This document shows, piece after piece, positions 47,081-60,368 of a stretch of DNA of 64,000 nucleotides (positions are counted from its first letter, which is position 1; every line of letters begins with the position of its first letter). Under the pieces are notes generated by a model. The model did no database searches and had not been told where the DNA came from. It saw nothing but the letters and a program-made list of their open reading frames with translations. The stretch lies in contig OZ024858.1 in assembly GCA_964017155.1 (NCBI GenBank), positions 25,327,187-25,391,186 on the forward strand, written 5' to 3'. The DNA comes from Oasisia sp. SBJ-2009 (taxonomy: Eukaryota; Annelida; Polychaeta; Sabellida; Siboglinidae). A program made the position numbers and the translations under genes.

Positions 47081-49297
47081 GATACTTTCCGCGGTGCTAT
47101 CTCGGCCTCTTCTTTTCAGTTACATTATTTTCCATCATATTTTGACATTACTTATTTTGAAATATATCAAATAGCGTGAAAAATAGCTCGATCAATCGTC
47201 TAAGTAAAACGTTTCGATTGTGAGAACTGTAACATTTAAACTAATGTCCATTCGCACTTGCTATGATACATATGTCGATGTCAAGTTATCGTTCATTTGA
47301 TTCTCCCAGTGATCGGCCTACATTATCATCTACCTCAACACGTTATATAAATAAAATAACTTGATAAAAACAAGGCTTCACCCACTTTCGAATGACTTTT
47401 CTGCGACGCCAGTCTTCATATCATCGAGCCTGGTCGGTCAGTAATGCTGCCAGAAGTCGTCAGCCATGTGTCGCTGTATCTTCACCGGGCACATACACCT
47501 GATAAAAACAATAAAAGAGCGTTACAATGTGCACGGTGTCTAACAACATTGAAACGAGCATGCTCAATTCTTACATATGCCCACATTCTTTCACCCAACT
47601 GGCGTCAAAGGCGCAAATCCCACAGCGATGCGGTCGAGATTACACTAAAGAAACCGGCATCTCTCGCCAGCATTCGGGTGCGCGCCACAGTAATGGCGGC
47701 AAACCGAAAGACGCGCCACAACAATACGGTGACGTCACGACAATACGGCAGACGCGCCATTTACGTTCCTCTCGATTTCAGATTTCAAGATGGCGACGCC
47801 GTTGATCTAAGCAAACTGGGGGGGGGGGGCTCTTTCTTCCATCTTTTCCTTCTTTCTTTCAATGTTTTACTTGCGCTAGGCTATTTCGCAATAAGGTACA
47901 CACACAGGACTACAGTTGCATTATGGTACAACGGCCTGAGCGACATTCGGGTACTTTTTGTGCAAGATGCAAGTCAATGTGCGTGGTGTATAACACCGAT
48001 TAGATTCAACAATGTCAGACTCTCTCCATTGATTGTTATACGAAATATACCAGGCCTGCTGCGTCCGCGCATATTAAGACCACTACACTACCCGCGCCTG
48101 TCGTAATGAAGTGTCAAATGTAGGAGCAATTGAGGTTGGTTTGTATTCTGCACAATTCATGTCGGAAATAGAACAGAATATTCATATATTTGTTCTCATT
48201 CACAGTATACTGTATACGGTGCAGACCACTCTTCGATGAGTTGTCTCAATGTCTCAAGCAGCTTTCCACCTCTGTCTAGGCAAATAGAAGTTTGGGCAGT
48301 ATATAATTTAACATTCGAATTGCTGAGCTTCAAATTACTACACTCAACGACAGAAGTTGCGTTCATTGTGTTGGCAATCTACTCTCTGCGATCTGGAACT
48401 GTAAAACGTGTTAGCGGCGACGCCACGAGGGTGTGTGCAGGCTGCGCAAAGATGTATATGAAGCATTATATGCCATCCCAAGCGATAAAAGACGTTCGTT
48501 CGCATACAGATTTACTCTGTAATGTAATACTCTGTGGCGGATTTATAATTTGTGTAGCTAGCTGAACATCAACGATGATATGTTGCGACCATTGGCAGTT
48601 GGTTGCTATGTGGTTTCGTTTTGATATTGAACTTGCGAAATGTCTGCTCTTTGGTTTCAAGTCTTCCTATTTGAGTCCGAAGTGTGAGCGACACAGCCCC
48701 TCTGAGAATGCGACGCGAGAGTAGTGGTGCACCCCTCGCAAGTCTAGTATATCATTTCGTAGTCGTCTGGGTAGTTTGGAATAACTTTTGTTTTCTCGTA
48801 TGGTACTTCGCCATGACTGTTATGTCTAGCTTTTGGCGTTACCTGTTTGTCGGCATAGTGCTCATGACATGGCCAAAAACCTGGTATGTTGGCACTGATC
48901 ACTGTAGCATATGCTATTGTTTCAATGGCAATGTCTGAAAATACGCAGCCGGTCTACGTCACTACCTGATACAAATATGCGTGCCGAGAAATGTGTGACT
49001 GCAATAAATACTGTCTCAAAACATAGAATGATTCCTACACTTGTTTCAGAAGGAAGATAAATCAAATGCGTACCCGTGGGTTACAATATTGTAGCAGAGA
49101 CTTATAGGCACTTGTGTAGGTTGCCTTTTCATGCTGATTCCTAAGTATGCTGTTTCCACTCGAGATTAATGCGTTGTGTTTGGTGTCATGACGAGCAAAG
49201 GGTCATCTACTGAACCGTATTGAGTGGGTGGATGTGTGCACGCGAGAATGTGTGTGACATTCTCCGTGCGAATGGGGCTTATGCATATAAATGTTAA
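47081..49297 (+). repeat. array unit U12, type A1
   Basis: Poly-G run of 12. Close to U11. Private changes ctgcgacgcc (47401), gctaggctatttcg and atataccaggcc. Confidence 0.95.
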
Positions 49298-51506
49298 GAT
49301 ACTTTCCGCGGTGCTATCTCGGCCTCTTCTTTTCAGTTACATTATTTTCCATCATATTTTGACATTACGTATTTTGAAATATATCAAATAGCGTGAAAAA
49401 TAGCTCGATCAATCGTCTAAGTAAAACGTTTCGATTGTGAGAACTGTAACATTTAAACTAATGTCCATTCGCACTTGCTATGATACATATGTCGATGTCA
49501 AGTTATCGTTCATTTGATTCTCCCAGTGATCGGCCTACATTATCATCTACCTCAACACGTTATATAAATAAAATAACTTGATAAAAACAAGGCTTCACCC
49601 ACTTTCGAATGACTTTTCTGCGTCGCCAGTCTTCATATCTTCGAGCCTGGTCGGTCAGTAATGCTGCCAGAAGTCGTCAGCCATGTGTCGCTGTATCTTC
49701 ACCGGGCGCATACACCTGATAAAAACAATAAAAGAGCGTTACAATGTGCACGGTGTCTAACAACATTGAAACGAGCATGCTCAATTCTTACATATGCCCA
49801 CATTCTTTCACCCAACTGGCGTCAAAGGCGCAAATCCCACAGCGATGCGGTCGAAATTACACTAAAGAAACCGGCATCTCTCGCCAGCATTCGGGTGCGC
49901 GCCACAGTAATGGCGGCAAACCGGAAGACGCGCCACAACAATACGGTGACGTCACGACAATACGGCAGACGCGCCATTTACGTTCCTCTCGATTTCAGAT
50001 TTCAAGATGGCGACGCCGTTGATCTAAGCAAACTGGGGGGGCTCTTTCTTCCATCTTTTCCTTCTTTCTTTCAATGTTTTACTTGCGCTAGCCTATTTCG
50101 CAATAAGGTACACACACAGGACTACAGTTGCATTATGGTACAACGGCCTGAGCGACATTCGGGTACTTTTTGTGCAAGATGCAAGTCAATGTGCGTGGTG
50201 TATAACACCGATTAGATTCAACAATGTCAGACTCTCTCCATTGATTGTTATACCAAATATAACAGGCCTGCTGCGTCCGCGCGTATTAAAACCACTACAC
50301 TTCCAACGCCTCTCGTAATGAAGTGTCAAATGTAGGAGCAATTGAGGTTGGTTTGCACTCTGCACAATTCTTGTCGGAAATGGAACAGAATATTCATTTT
50401 TTCTTATTCACACTATACTGTATATGGTGCAGACCACTCTTCGATGAGTTGTCTCAATGTCTCAAGCAGCTTTCCACCTCTGTCTAGGCAAATAGAAGTT
50501 TGGGCAGTATATAATTTAACATTCGAATTGCTGAGCTTCAAATTACTACACTCAACGACAGAAGTTCCGTCCATTGTGTTGGCAATCTACTCTCTGCGAT
50601 CTGGAACTGTAAAACGTGTTAGCGGCGACGCCACGAGGGTGTGTGCAGGCTGCGCAAAGATGTATATGAAGCATTATATGCCATCCCAAGCGATAAAAGA
50701 CGTTCGTTCGCATACAGATTTACTCTGTAATGTAATACTCTGTGGCGGATTTATAATTTGTGTAGCTAGCTGAACATCAACGATGATATGCTGCGACCAT
50801 TGGCAGTTGGTTGCTATGTGGTTTCGTTTTGATATTGAACTTGCGAAATGTCTGCTCTTTGGTTTCAAGTCTTCCTATTTGAGTCCGAAGTGTGAGCGAC
50901 ACAGCCCCTCTGAGAATGCGAAGCGAGAGTAGTGGTGCACCCCTCGCAAGTGTAGTATGTCATTTCGTAGTCGTCTGGGTAGTTTGGAATAACTTTTGTT
51001 TTCTCGTATGGTACTTCGCCATGACTGTTATGTCTATCTTTTGGCGATACCTGTTTGTCGGCATAGCGCTCATGACATGGCCAAAAACCTGGTCTGTTGT
51101 CATTGATCACTGTAGCATATGCTATTGTTTCAATGGCAATGTCTGAAAATATGCAGCCGGTCTACGTCACTACCTGATACAAATATGCGTACCGAGAAAT
51201 GTGTGACTGCAATAAATACTGGTCTCAAAACATCGAATGATTCCTACACTTGTTTCAGAAGGAAGACAAATCAAATGCGTACCCGTGGGTTACAATATTG
51301 TAGCAAAGACTTATAGGCACTTGTGTAGGTTGCCTTTTCATGGTGTTTCCTAAGTATGCTGTTTCCACTCGAGATTAATGCGTTGTGTTTGGTGTCATGG
51401 CGAGCCAAGTGTCATCTACTGAACCGTATTGAGTGGGTGTATGTGTGCACGCGAGAATGTGTGTGACATTCTCCGTGCGAATGGGGCTTATGCATATAAA
51501 TGTTAA
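49298..51506 (+). repeat. array unit U13, type A2
   Basis: A2 markers throughout. Private ttacgtattttg (about 49365) and gtctatcttttgg (about 51033). Last complete A-family unit. Confidence 0.95.
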
Positions 51507-53728
51507 GATACTTTCCGCGGTGCTATCTCGGCCTCTTCTTTTCAGTTACATTATTTTCCATCATATTTTGACATTACTTATTTTGAAATATATCAAATAG
51601 CGTGAAAAATAGCTCGATCAATCGTCTAAGTAAAACGTTTCGATTGTGAGAACTGTAACATTTAAACTAATGTCCATTCGCACTTGCTATGATACATATG
51701 TCGATGTCAAGCTATCGTTCATTTGATTCTCCCAGTGATCGGCCTACATTATCATCTACCTCAACACGTTATATAAATAAAATAACTTGATAAAAACAAG
51801 GCTTCACCCACTTTCGAATGACTTTTCTGCGTCGCCAGTCTTCATATCATCGAGCCTGGTCGGTCAGTAATGCTGCCAGAAGTCGTCAGCCATGTGTCGC
51901 TGTATCTTCACCGGGCACATACACCTGATAAAAACAATAAAAGAGCGTTACAATGTGCACGGTGTCTAACAACATTGAAACGAGCATGCTCAATTCTTAC
52001 ATATGCCCACATTCTTTCACCCAACTGGCGTCAAAGGCGCAAATCCCACAGCGATGCGGTCGAGATTACACTAAAGAAACCGGCATCTCTCGCCAGCATT
52101 CGGGTGCGCGCCACAGTAATGGCGGCAAACCGGAAGACGCGCCACAACAATACGGTGACGTCACGACAATACGGCAGACGCGCCATTTACGTTCCTCTCG
52201 ATTTCAGATTTCAAGATGGCGACGCCGTTGATCTAAGCAAACTGGGGGGGGGGGGGGGGCTCTTTCTTCCATCTTTTCCTTCTTTCTTTCAATGTTTTAC
52301 TTGCGCTAGCCTATTTCGCAATAAGGTACACACACAGGACTACAGTTGCATTATGGTACAACGGCCTGAGCGACATTCGGGTACTTTTTGTGCAAGATGC
52401 AAGTCAATGTGCGTGGTGTATAACACCGATTAGATTCAACAATGTCAGACTCTCTCCATTGATTGTTATACGAAATATATCAGGCCTGCTGCGTCCGCGC
52501 ATATTAAGACCACTACACTACCCGCGCCTGTCGTAATGAAGTGTCAAATGTAGGAGCAATTGAGGTTGGTTTGTATTCTGCACAATTCATGTCGGAAATA
52601 GAACAGAATATTCATATTTTTGTTCTCATTCACAGTATACTGTATACGGTGCAGACCACTCTTCGATGAGTTGTCTCAATGTCTCAAGCAGCTTTCTACC
52701 TCTGTCTAGGCAAATAGAAGTTTGGGCAGTATATAATTTAACATTCGAATTGCTGAGCTTCAAATTACTACACTCAACGACAGAAGTTCCGTCCATTGTG
52801 TTGGCAATCTACTCTCTGCGATCTGGAACTGTAAAACGTGTTAGCGGCGACGCCACGAGGGTGTGTGCAGGCTGCGCAAAGATGTATCTGAAGCATCATA
52901 TGCCATCCCAAGCGATAACAGACGTTCTTTCGCATACAGATTTACTCTGTAATGTAATACTCTGTGTAGGGTGTACAATTTGTGTAGCTAGCTCAACATC
53001 AACGATGATATGATGCGACCTTTGCCTGTTGGTTGCTTTGTGGTTTCGTTTTCATGTTGAACTTGCGAAATGTCTGTTCTTTGGTTTCAGGTCTTCCTAT
53101 TAGATTCCGAAGTGTGAGGGACACAGCCACTCTGAGAATGCGACGCGAGAGTAGTGGGGCACCCCTCGCAAGTCTAGTATATAATGTCGTAGTCGTATGG
53201 GTAGTTTGGAACAACGTTTGTTTTCTCGTATGGTACTTCGCCATGACTGTTATGTCTAGCTTTTGGCGTTACCTGTTTGTCGGCATAGCGCTCATGACAT
53301 GGCCAAAAACCTGGACTGTTGGCATTGATCACTGTAGCATATGCTATTGTTTCAATGGCAATGTCTGAAAATATGCAGCCGGTCTCCGTCACTACCTGAT
53401 ACAAATATGCGTGCCGAGAAATGTGTTACTGCAATAAATACTGGTCTCAAAATATCGAATGATTCCTACACTTGTTTCAGAAGGAAGACAAATCAAATGC
53501 GTACCCGTGGGTTAAAATTTTGCAGCAAAGACGTATAGGCACTTGTGTAGGTTGCCTTTTCATGCTGATTCCTAAGTATGCTGTTTCAGGTCGAGATTAA
53601 TGTGTTGTGTTTGGTGTCATGACGAGCAAACGGTCATCTACTGAACCGTATTGAGTGGGTGTATGTGTGCACGCGACAATGTGTGTGACATTCTCCTTGC
53701 GAATGGGGCTTATGCATATAAATGTTAA
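51507..53728 (+). repeat. array unit U14, A-to-B recombinant
   Basis: A-type from its start to at least 52827 (gaactgtaaaacgtg). B-type from 52889 (tatctgaagcatcatatg), continuing with tgtgtagggtgtacaatttg and cctattagattccgaag. Longest poly-G run in the window (16, 52244-52259). The change-over lies within about 60 bp. Confidence 0.93.
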
Positions 53729-55937
53729 GATACTTTCCGCGGTTCGATCTCGGCCTCTTCGTTTCATTTCCATTATTTTGCATCATATTTTGACATTACT
53801 TATTTTGAAATACATCATATAACGTGAAAAAATAGCTCGATCAATCGTCTAAGTTAAACGTTTCGATTGTAAGAACTGTAATATTAAAACTAATGTCCAT
53901 TCGCACTTGCTATGATACATATGTCGATGTCAAGCTATCGTTCATTTGATTCTCCCAGTGATCGGCCTACATTATCATCTACCTCAACACGTTATATTAA
54001 TAAATAACTTGATAAAAATAAAGCTTCACCCACTGTCGAATGACTGTTCTGCGTCGCCAGTCTTCATATCATCGGGCCTGGTCGGTCAGTAATGCTGCCA
54101 TAAGTCTTCGGCCATGTGTCGCTGTATCTTCACCGGGCGCAGATACCTGATAAAAACAATAAAAGAGCGTTACAATGTGCACGGTGTCTAACAACATTGA
54201 AACGAGCATGCTCAATTCTTACATATGCCCACATTCCTTCACCCCACTGGCGACAAAGGCGCAAATCCCACAGCGATGCGATCGAGATTACACTAAAGAA
54301 ACTGGCATCTCTCGCCAGCATTCGGGTGCGCGGAACAGTAATGGCGGCAAACCGGAAGACGCGCCACAACAATACGGTGACGTCACGACAATACGGCAGA
54401 CGCGCCATTTACGTTCCTCGCGGCGTCAGATTTCAAGATGGCCACGCCGTTGATCTAAGCATTCTGGAGGGGGGACTCTTGCTTCCATCTTTTCCTTCTT
54501 TCTTTCAATGTTTTATTTGCGCTAGCCTATTTCGCAATAAGGTACACACACAGGACTACAGTTGCATTATGGTACAACGGCCTGTGCGACATTCGGGTAC
54601 TTTTTCTGCAAGATGCAAGTCAATGTGCGTGGTGTATAACACCGATTAGATTCCACAAAGTCAGACTCTCTCCATTGATTGTTATACCAAATATATCAGG
54701 CCTGCTGCGTCCGCGCGTATTAAGACCACTACACTACCCGCGCCTGTCGTAATGAAGTGTCAAATGTAGGAGCAATTGAGCTTGGTTTGCATTCTGCATA
54801 ATTCTTGTCGGAAATGGAACAGAATATTCATATTTTTGTTCTCATTCACAGTATACTGTATATGGTGCAGACCACTCTTCGATGAGTTGTCTCAATGTCT
54901 CAAGCAGCTTTCCACCTATGTCTAGGCAAATAGAAGTTTGGGCAGTATCTAATTTAAATTCGTATTGCTGAGCTTCACATTACTACACTCAACGACAGAA
55001 GTTCCGTTCATTGTGTTGGCAATCTACTCTCTGCAATCTGGAACTCTAAAACGTGTTAGCGGCGACGCCACGAGGGTGTGTGCAGGCTGCGCAAAGATGT
55101 ATCTGAAGCATCATATGCCATCCCAAGCGATAAAAGACGTTCGTTCGCATACAGATTTACTCTGTAATGTAATACTCTGTGTAGGGTGTACAATTTGTGT
55201 AGCTAGCTCAACATCAACGATGATATGATGCGACCTTTGCCTGTTGGTTGCTTTGTGGTTTCGTTTTCATGTTGAACTTGCGAAATGTCTGCTCTTTGGT
55301 TTCGGGTCTTCCTATTAGATTCCGAAGTGTGAGGGACACAGCCACTCTGAGAATGCGACCCGAGAGTAGTGGGGCAGCCCTCGCAAGTCTAGTACATAAT
55401 GTCGTAGTCGTATGGGTAGTTTGGAACAACGTTTGTTTTCTCGTATGGTACTTCGCCATGACTGTTATGTCTAGCTTTTGGCGTTACTTGTTTGTCGGCA
55501 TCATGACATGGCCAAAAACATGGACTGTTGGCATTGATCACTGTAGCATATGCTATTGTTTCAATGGCAATGTCTGAAAATATGCAGCCGGTCTCCGTCA
55601 CTACCTGATGCAAATATGCGTGCCGAGAAATGTGTGACTGCAATAAATACTGGTCTCAAAATATCGAATGATTCCTACACTTGTTTCAGAAGGAAGACAA
55701 ATCAAATGCCTACCCGTGGGTTAAAATTTTGCAGCAAAGACGTATAGACACTTGTGTAGGTTGCCTTTTCATGCTGATTCCTAAGTATGCTGTTTCAGGT
55801 CGAGATTAATGCGTTGTGTTTGGTGTCATGACGAGCAAACGGACATCTACTGAACCGTATTGAGTGGGTGTATGTGTGCACGCGACAATATGTGTGACAT
55901 TCTCCTTGCGAATGGGGCTTATGCATATAAATGTTAA
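53729..55937 (+). repeat. array unit U15, type B
   Basis: B markers: tttcgtttcatttccatt, cctcgcggcgtcag, aagatggccacgcc and gcattctggagg. Private loss of about seven bases in the gcatcatgacatgg stretch (near 55500) and a private ccataagtcttcgg. CRE intact at 54378-54385. Confidence 0.95.
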
Positions 55938-58151
55938 GATACTTTCCGCGGTGCGATCTGGGCCTCTTCGTTTCATTTACATTATTTTGCATCATATTTT
56001 GACATTACTTATTTTGAAATACATCATATAGCGTGAAAAAATAGCTCGATCAATCGTCTAAGTAAAACGTTTCGATTGTAAAAACTGTAATATTAAAACT
56101 AATGTCCATTCGCACTTGCTATGATACATATGTCGATGTCAAGCTATCGTTCATTTGATTCTCCCAGTGATCGGCCTACATTATCATCTACCTCAACACG
56201 TTATATAAATAAAATAACTTGATAAAAACAAAGCTTCACCCACTGTCGAATGACTGTTCTGCGTCGCCAGTCTTCATATCATCGGGCCTGGTCGGTCAGT
56301 AATGCTGCCAGAAGTCGTCGGCCATGTGTCGCTGTATCTTCACCGGGCGCAGACACCTGATAAAAACAATAAAAGAGCGTTACAATGTGCACGGTGTCTA
56401 ACAACATTGAAACGAGCATGCTCAATTCTTACATATGCCCACATTCTTTCACCCAACTGGCGTCAAAGGCGCAAATCCCACAGCGATGCGGTCGAAATTA
56501 CACTAAAGAAACCGGCATCTCTCGCCAGCATTCGGGTGCGCGCCACAGTAATGGCGGCAAACCGGAAGACGCGCCACAACAATACGGTGACGTCACGACA
56601 ATACGGCAGACGCGCCATTTACGTTCCTCTCGATTTCAGATTTCAAGATGGCGACGCCGTTGATCTAAGCAAACTGGGGGGGCTCTTTCTTCCATCTTTT
56701 CCTTCTCTCTTTCAATGTTTTACTTGCGCTAGCCTATTTCGCAATAAGGTACACACACAGGACTACAGTTGCATTATGGTACAACGGCCTGAGCGACATT
56801 CGGGTACTTTTTGTGCAAGATGCAAGTCAATGTGCGTGGTGTATAACACCGATTAGATTCAACAAAGTCAGACTCTCTCCATTGATTGTTATACCAAATA
56901 TATCAGGCCTGCTGCGTCCGCGCGTATTAAGACCACTACACTACCCGCGCCTGTCGTAATGAAGTGTCAAATGTAGGAGCAATTGACCTTGGTTTGCTTT
57001 CTGCATAATTCTTGTCGGAAATGGAACAGAATATTCATATTTTTGTTCTCATTCACAGTATACTGTATATGGTGCAGACCACTCTTCGATGAGTTGTCTC
57101 AATGTCTCAAGCAGCTTTCCACCTATGTCTAGGCAAATAGAAGTTTGGGCAGTATCTAATTTAACATTCGTATTGCTGAGCTTCACATTACTACACTCAA
57201 CGACAGAAGTTCCGTTCATTGTGTTGGCAATCTACTCTCTGCAATCTGGAACTCTAAAACGTGTTAGCGGCGACGCCACGAGGGTGTGTGCAGGCTGCGC
57301 AAAGATGTATCTGAAGCATCATATGCCATCCCAAGCGATAAAAGACGTTCGTTCGCATAAAGATTTACTCTGTAGTGTAATACTCTGTGTAGGGTGTACA
57401 ATTTGTGTAGCTAGCTCAACATCAACGATGATATGATGCGACCTTTGCCTGTTGGTTGCTTTGTGGTTTCGTTTTCATGTTGAACTTGCGAAATGTCTGC
57501 TCTTTGGTTTCAGGTCTTCCTATTAGATTCCGAAGTGTGAGGGACACAGCCACTCTGAGAATGCGACGCGAGAGTAGTGGTGCACCCCTCGCAAGTCTAG
57601 TATATGATATCGTAGTCGTATGGGTAGTTTGGAACAACGTTTGTTTTCTCGTATGGTACTTCGCCATGACTGTTATGTCTAGCTTTTGGCGTTACCTGTT
57701 TGTCGGCATAGCGCTCATGACATGGCCAAAAACCTGGACTGTTGGCATTGATCACTGTAGCATATGCTATTGTTTCAATGGCAATGTCTGAAAATATGCA
57801 ACCGGTCTCCGTCACTACCTGATACAAATATGCGTGCCGAGAAATGTGTGACTGCAATAAATACTGGTCTCAAAATATCGAATGATTCCTACACTTGTTT
57901 CAGAAGGAAGACAAATCAAAAGAGTACCCGTGGGTTACAATTTTGCAGGAAAGACGTATAGGCACTTGTGTAGGTTGCCTTTTCATGCTGATTCCTAAGT
58001 ATGCTGTTTCAGGTCGAGAGTAATGCGTTGTGTTTGGTGTCATGACGAGCAAACGGTCATCTACTGAACCGTATTGAGTGGGTGTATGTGTGCACGCGAC
58101 AATGTGTGTGACATTCTCCTTGCGAATGGGGCTTATGCATATAAATGTTAA
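55938..58151 (+). repeat. array unit U16, B unit with an internal A tract
   Basis: Head and tail are B (gcgcagacacctg at 56346; aacaaagtcagac at 56862). The middle is A: cattctttcacccaactgg, ctcgatttcagatttc, gcaaactgggggggctc and ggcctgagcgacattc. The A tract is between about 420 and 510 bp. Confidence 0.93.
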
Positions 58152-60368
58152 GATACTTTCCGTGGTGCGATCTCGGCCTCTTCATTTCATTTACATTATT
58201 TTGCATCATATTTTGACATTACTTATTTTGAAATACATCATATAGCGTGACAAAATAGCTCGATCAATCGTCTAAGTAAAACGTTTCGATTGTAAGAACT
58301 GTAATATTAAAACTAATGTCCATTCGCACTTGCTATGATACATATGTCGATGTCAAGCTATCGTTCATTTGATTCTCCCAATGATCGGCCTACATTATCA
58401 TCTACCTCAACACGTTATATAAATAAAATAACTTGATAAAAACAAAGCTTCACCCACTGTCGAATGACTGTTCTGCGTCGCCAGTCTTCATATCATCGGG
58501 CCTGGTCGGTCAATAATGCTGCCAGAAGTCGTCGGCCATGTGTCGCTGTATCTTCACCTGGCGCAGACACCTGATAAAAACAATAAAAGAGCGTTACAAT
58601 GTGCACGGTGTCTAACAACATTGAAACGAGCATGCTCAATTCTTACATATGCCCTCATTCCTTCACCCCACTGGCGACAAAGGCGCAAATCCCACAGCGA
58701 TGCGGTCGAGATTACATTAAAGAAACTGGCATCTTTCGCCAGCATTCGGGTGCGCGGCACAGTAATGGCGGCAAACTGGAAGACGCGCTACAACAATACG
58801 GTGACGTCACGACAATACGGCAGACGCGCCATTTACGTTCCTCGCGGCGTCAGATTTCAAGATGGCCACGCCGTTGATCTAAGCATTCTGGAGGGGGGGC
58901 TCTTTCTTCCATCTTTTCCTTCTTTCTTTCAATGTTTTATTTGCGCTAGCCTATTTTGCAATAAGATACACACACAGGACTACAGTTGCATTATGTTACA
59001 ACGGCCTGTGCGACATTCGGGTACTTTTTCTGCAAGATGCAAGTCAATGTGCGTGGTGTATAACACCGATTAGATTCAACAAAGTCAGACTCTCTCCATT
59101 GATTGTTATACCAAATATATCAGGCCTGCTGCGTCCGCGCGTATTAAGACCACTACACTACCCGCGCCTGTCGTAATGAAGTGTCAAATGTAGGAGCAAT
59201 TGACCTTGGTTTGCATTCTGCATAATACATGTCGGAAATGGAACAGAATATTCATATTTTTGTTCTCATTCACAGTATACTGTATATGGTGCAGACCACT
59301 CTTCGATGAGTTGTCTCAAAGTCTCAAGCAGCTTTCCACCTATGTCTAGGCAAATAGAAGTTTGGGCAGTATCTAATTTAACATTCGTATTGCTGAGCTT
59401 CACATTACTACACTCAACGACAGAAGTTCCGTTCATTGTGTTGGCAATCTACTCTCTGCAATCTGGAACTCTAAAACTTGTTAGCGGCGACGCCACGAGG
59501 GTGTGTGCAGGCTGCGCAAAGATGTATCTGAAGCATCATATGCCATCCCAAGCGATAAAAGACGTTCGTTCGCATACAGATTTACTCTGTAATGTAATAC
59601 TCTGTGTACGGTGTACAATTTGTGTAGCTAGCTCAACATCAACGATGATATGATGCGACCTTTGCCTGTTGGTTGCTTTGTGGTTTCGTTTTCATGTTGA
59701 ACTTGCGAAATGTCTGCTCTTTGGTTTCAGGTCTTCCTATTAGATTCCGAAGTGTGAGGGACACAGCCACTCTGAGAATGCGACGCGAGAGTAGTGGTGC
59801 ACCCCTCGCAAGTCTTGTATATAATGTCGTAGTCGTATGGATAGTTTGGAACAACGTTTTTTTTCTCGTATGGTATTTCGCCATGACTGTTTTGTCTACC
59901 TTTTGGCGTTACCTGTTTGTCGGCATAGCGCTCATGACATGGCCAAAAACCTGGACTGTTGGCATTGATCACTGTAGCATATGCTATTGTTTCAATGGCA
60001 ATGTCTGAAAATATGCAGCCGGTCTCCGTCACTACCTGATACAAATATGCGTGCCGAGAAATGTGTGACTGCAATAAATACTGCTCTCAAAATATCGAAT
60101 GATTCCTACACTTGTTTCAGAAGGAAGACAAATCAAATGCGTACCCGTGGGTTACAATTTTGCAGCAAAGACGTATAGGCACTTGTGTAGGTTGCCTTTT
60201 CATGCTGATTCCTAAGTATGCTGTTTCAGGTCGAGATTAATGCGTTATGTTTGGTGTCATGACGAGCAAACGGTCATCTACTGAACCGTATTGAGTGGGT
60301 GTATGTGAGCACGCGACAACGTGTGTGACATTCTCCTTGCGAATGGGGCTTATGCATATAAATGTTAA
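58152..60368 (+). repeat. array unit U17, type B
   Basis: Typical B unit with private attttgcaataagatac (58952) and caaactggaagacgcgctac. CRE intact. YY1-like motif altered to aagatggccac. Confidence 0.95.

Noticed and set aside
54130..54408. Minus-strand 92-codon frame (MARLPYCRDV...) in B units
   Set aside because: It is the antisense of the CpG-rich core and is interrupted in A units. No domain recognised.
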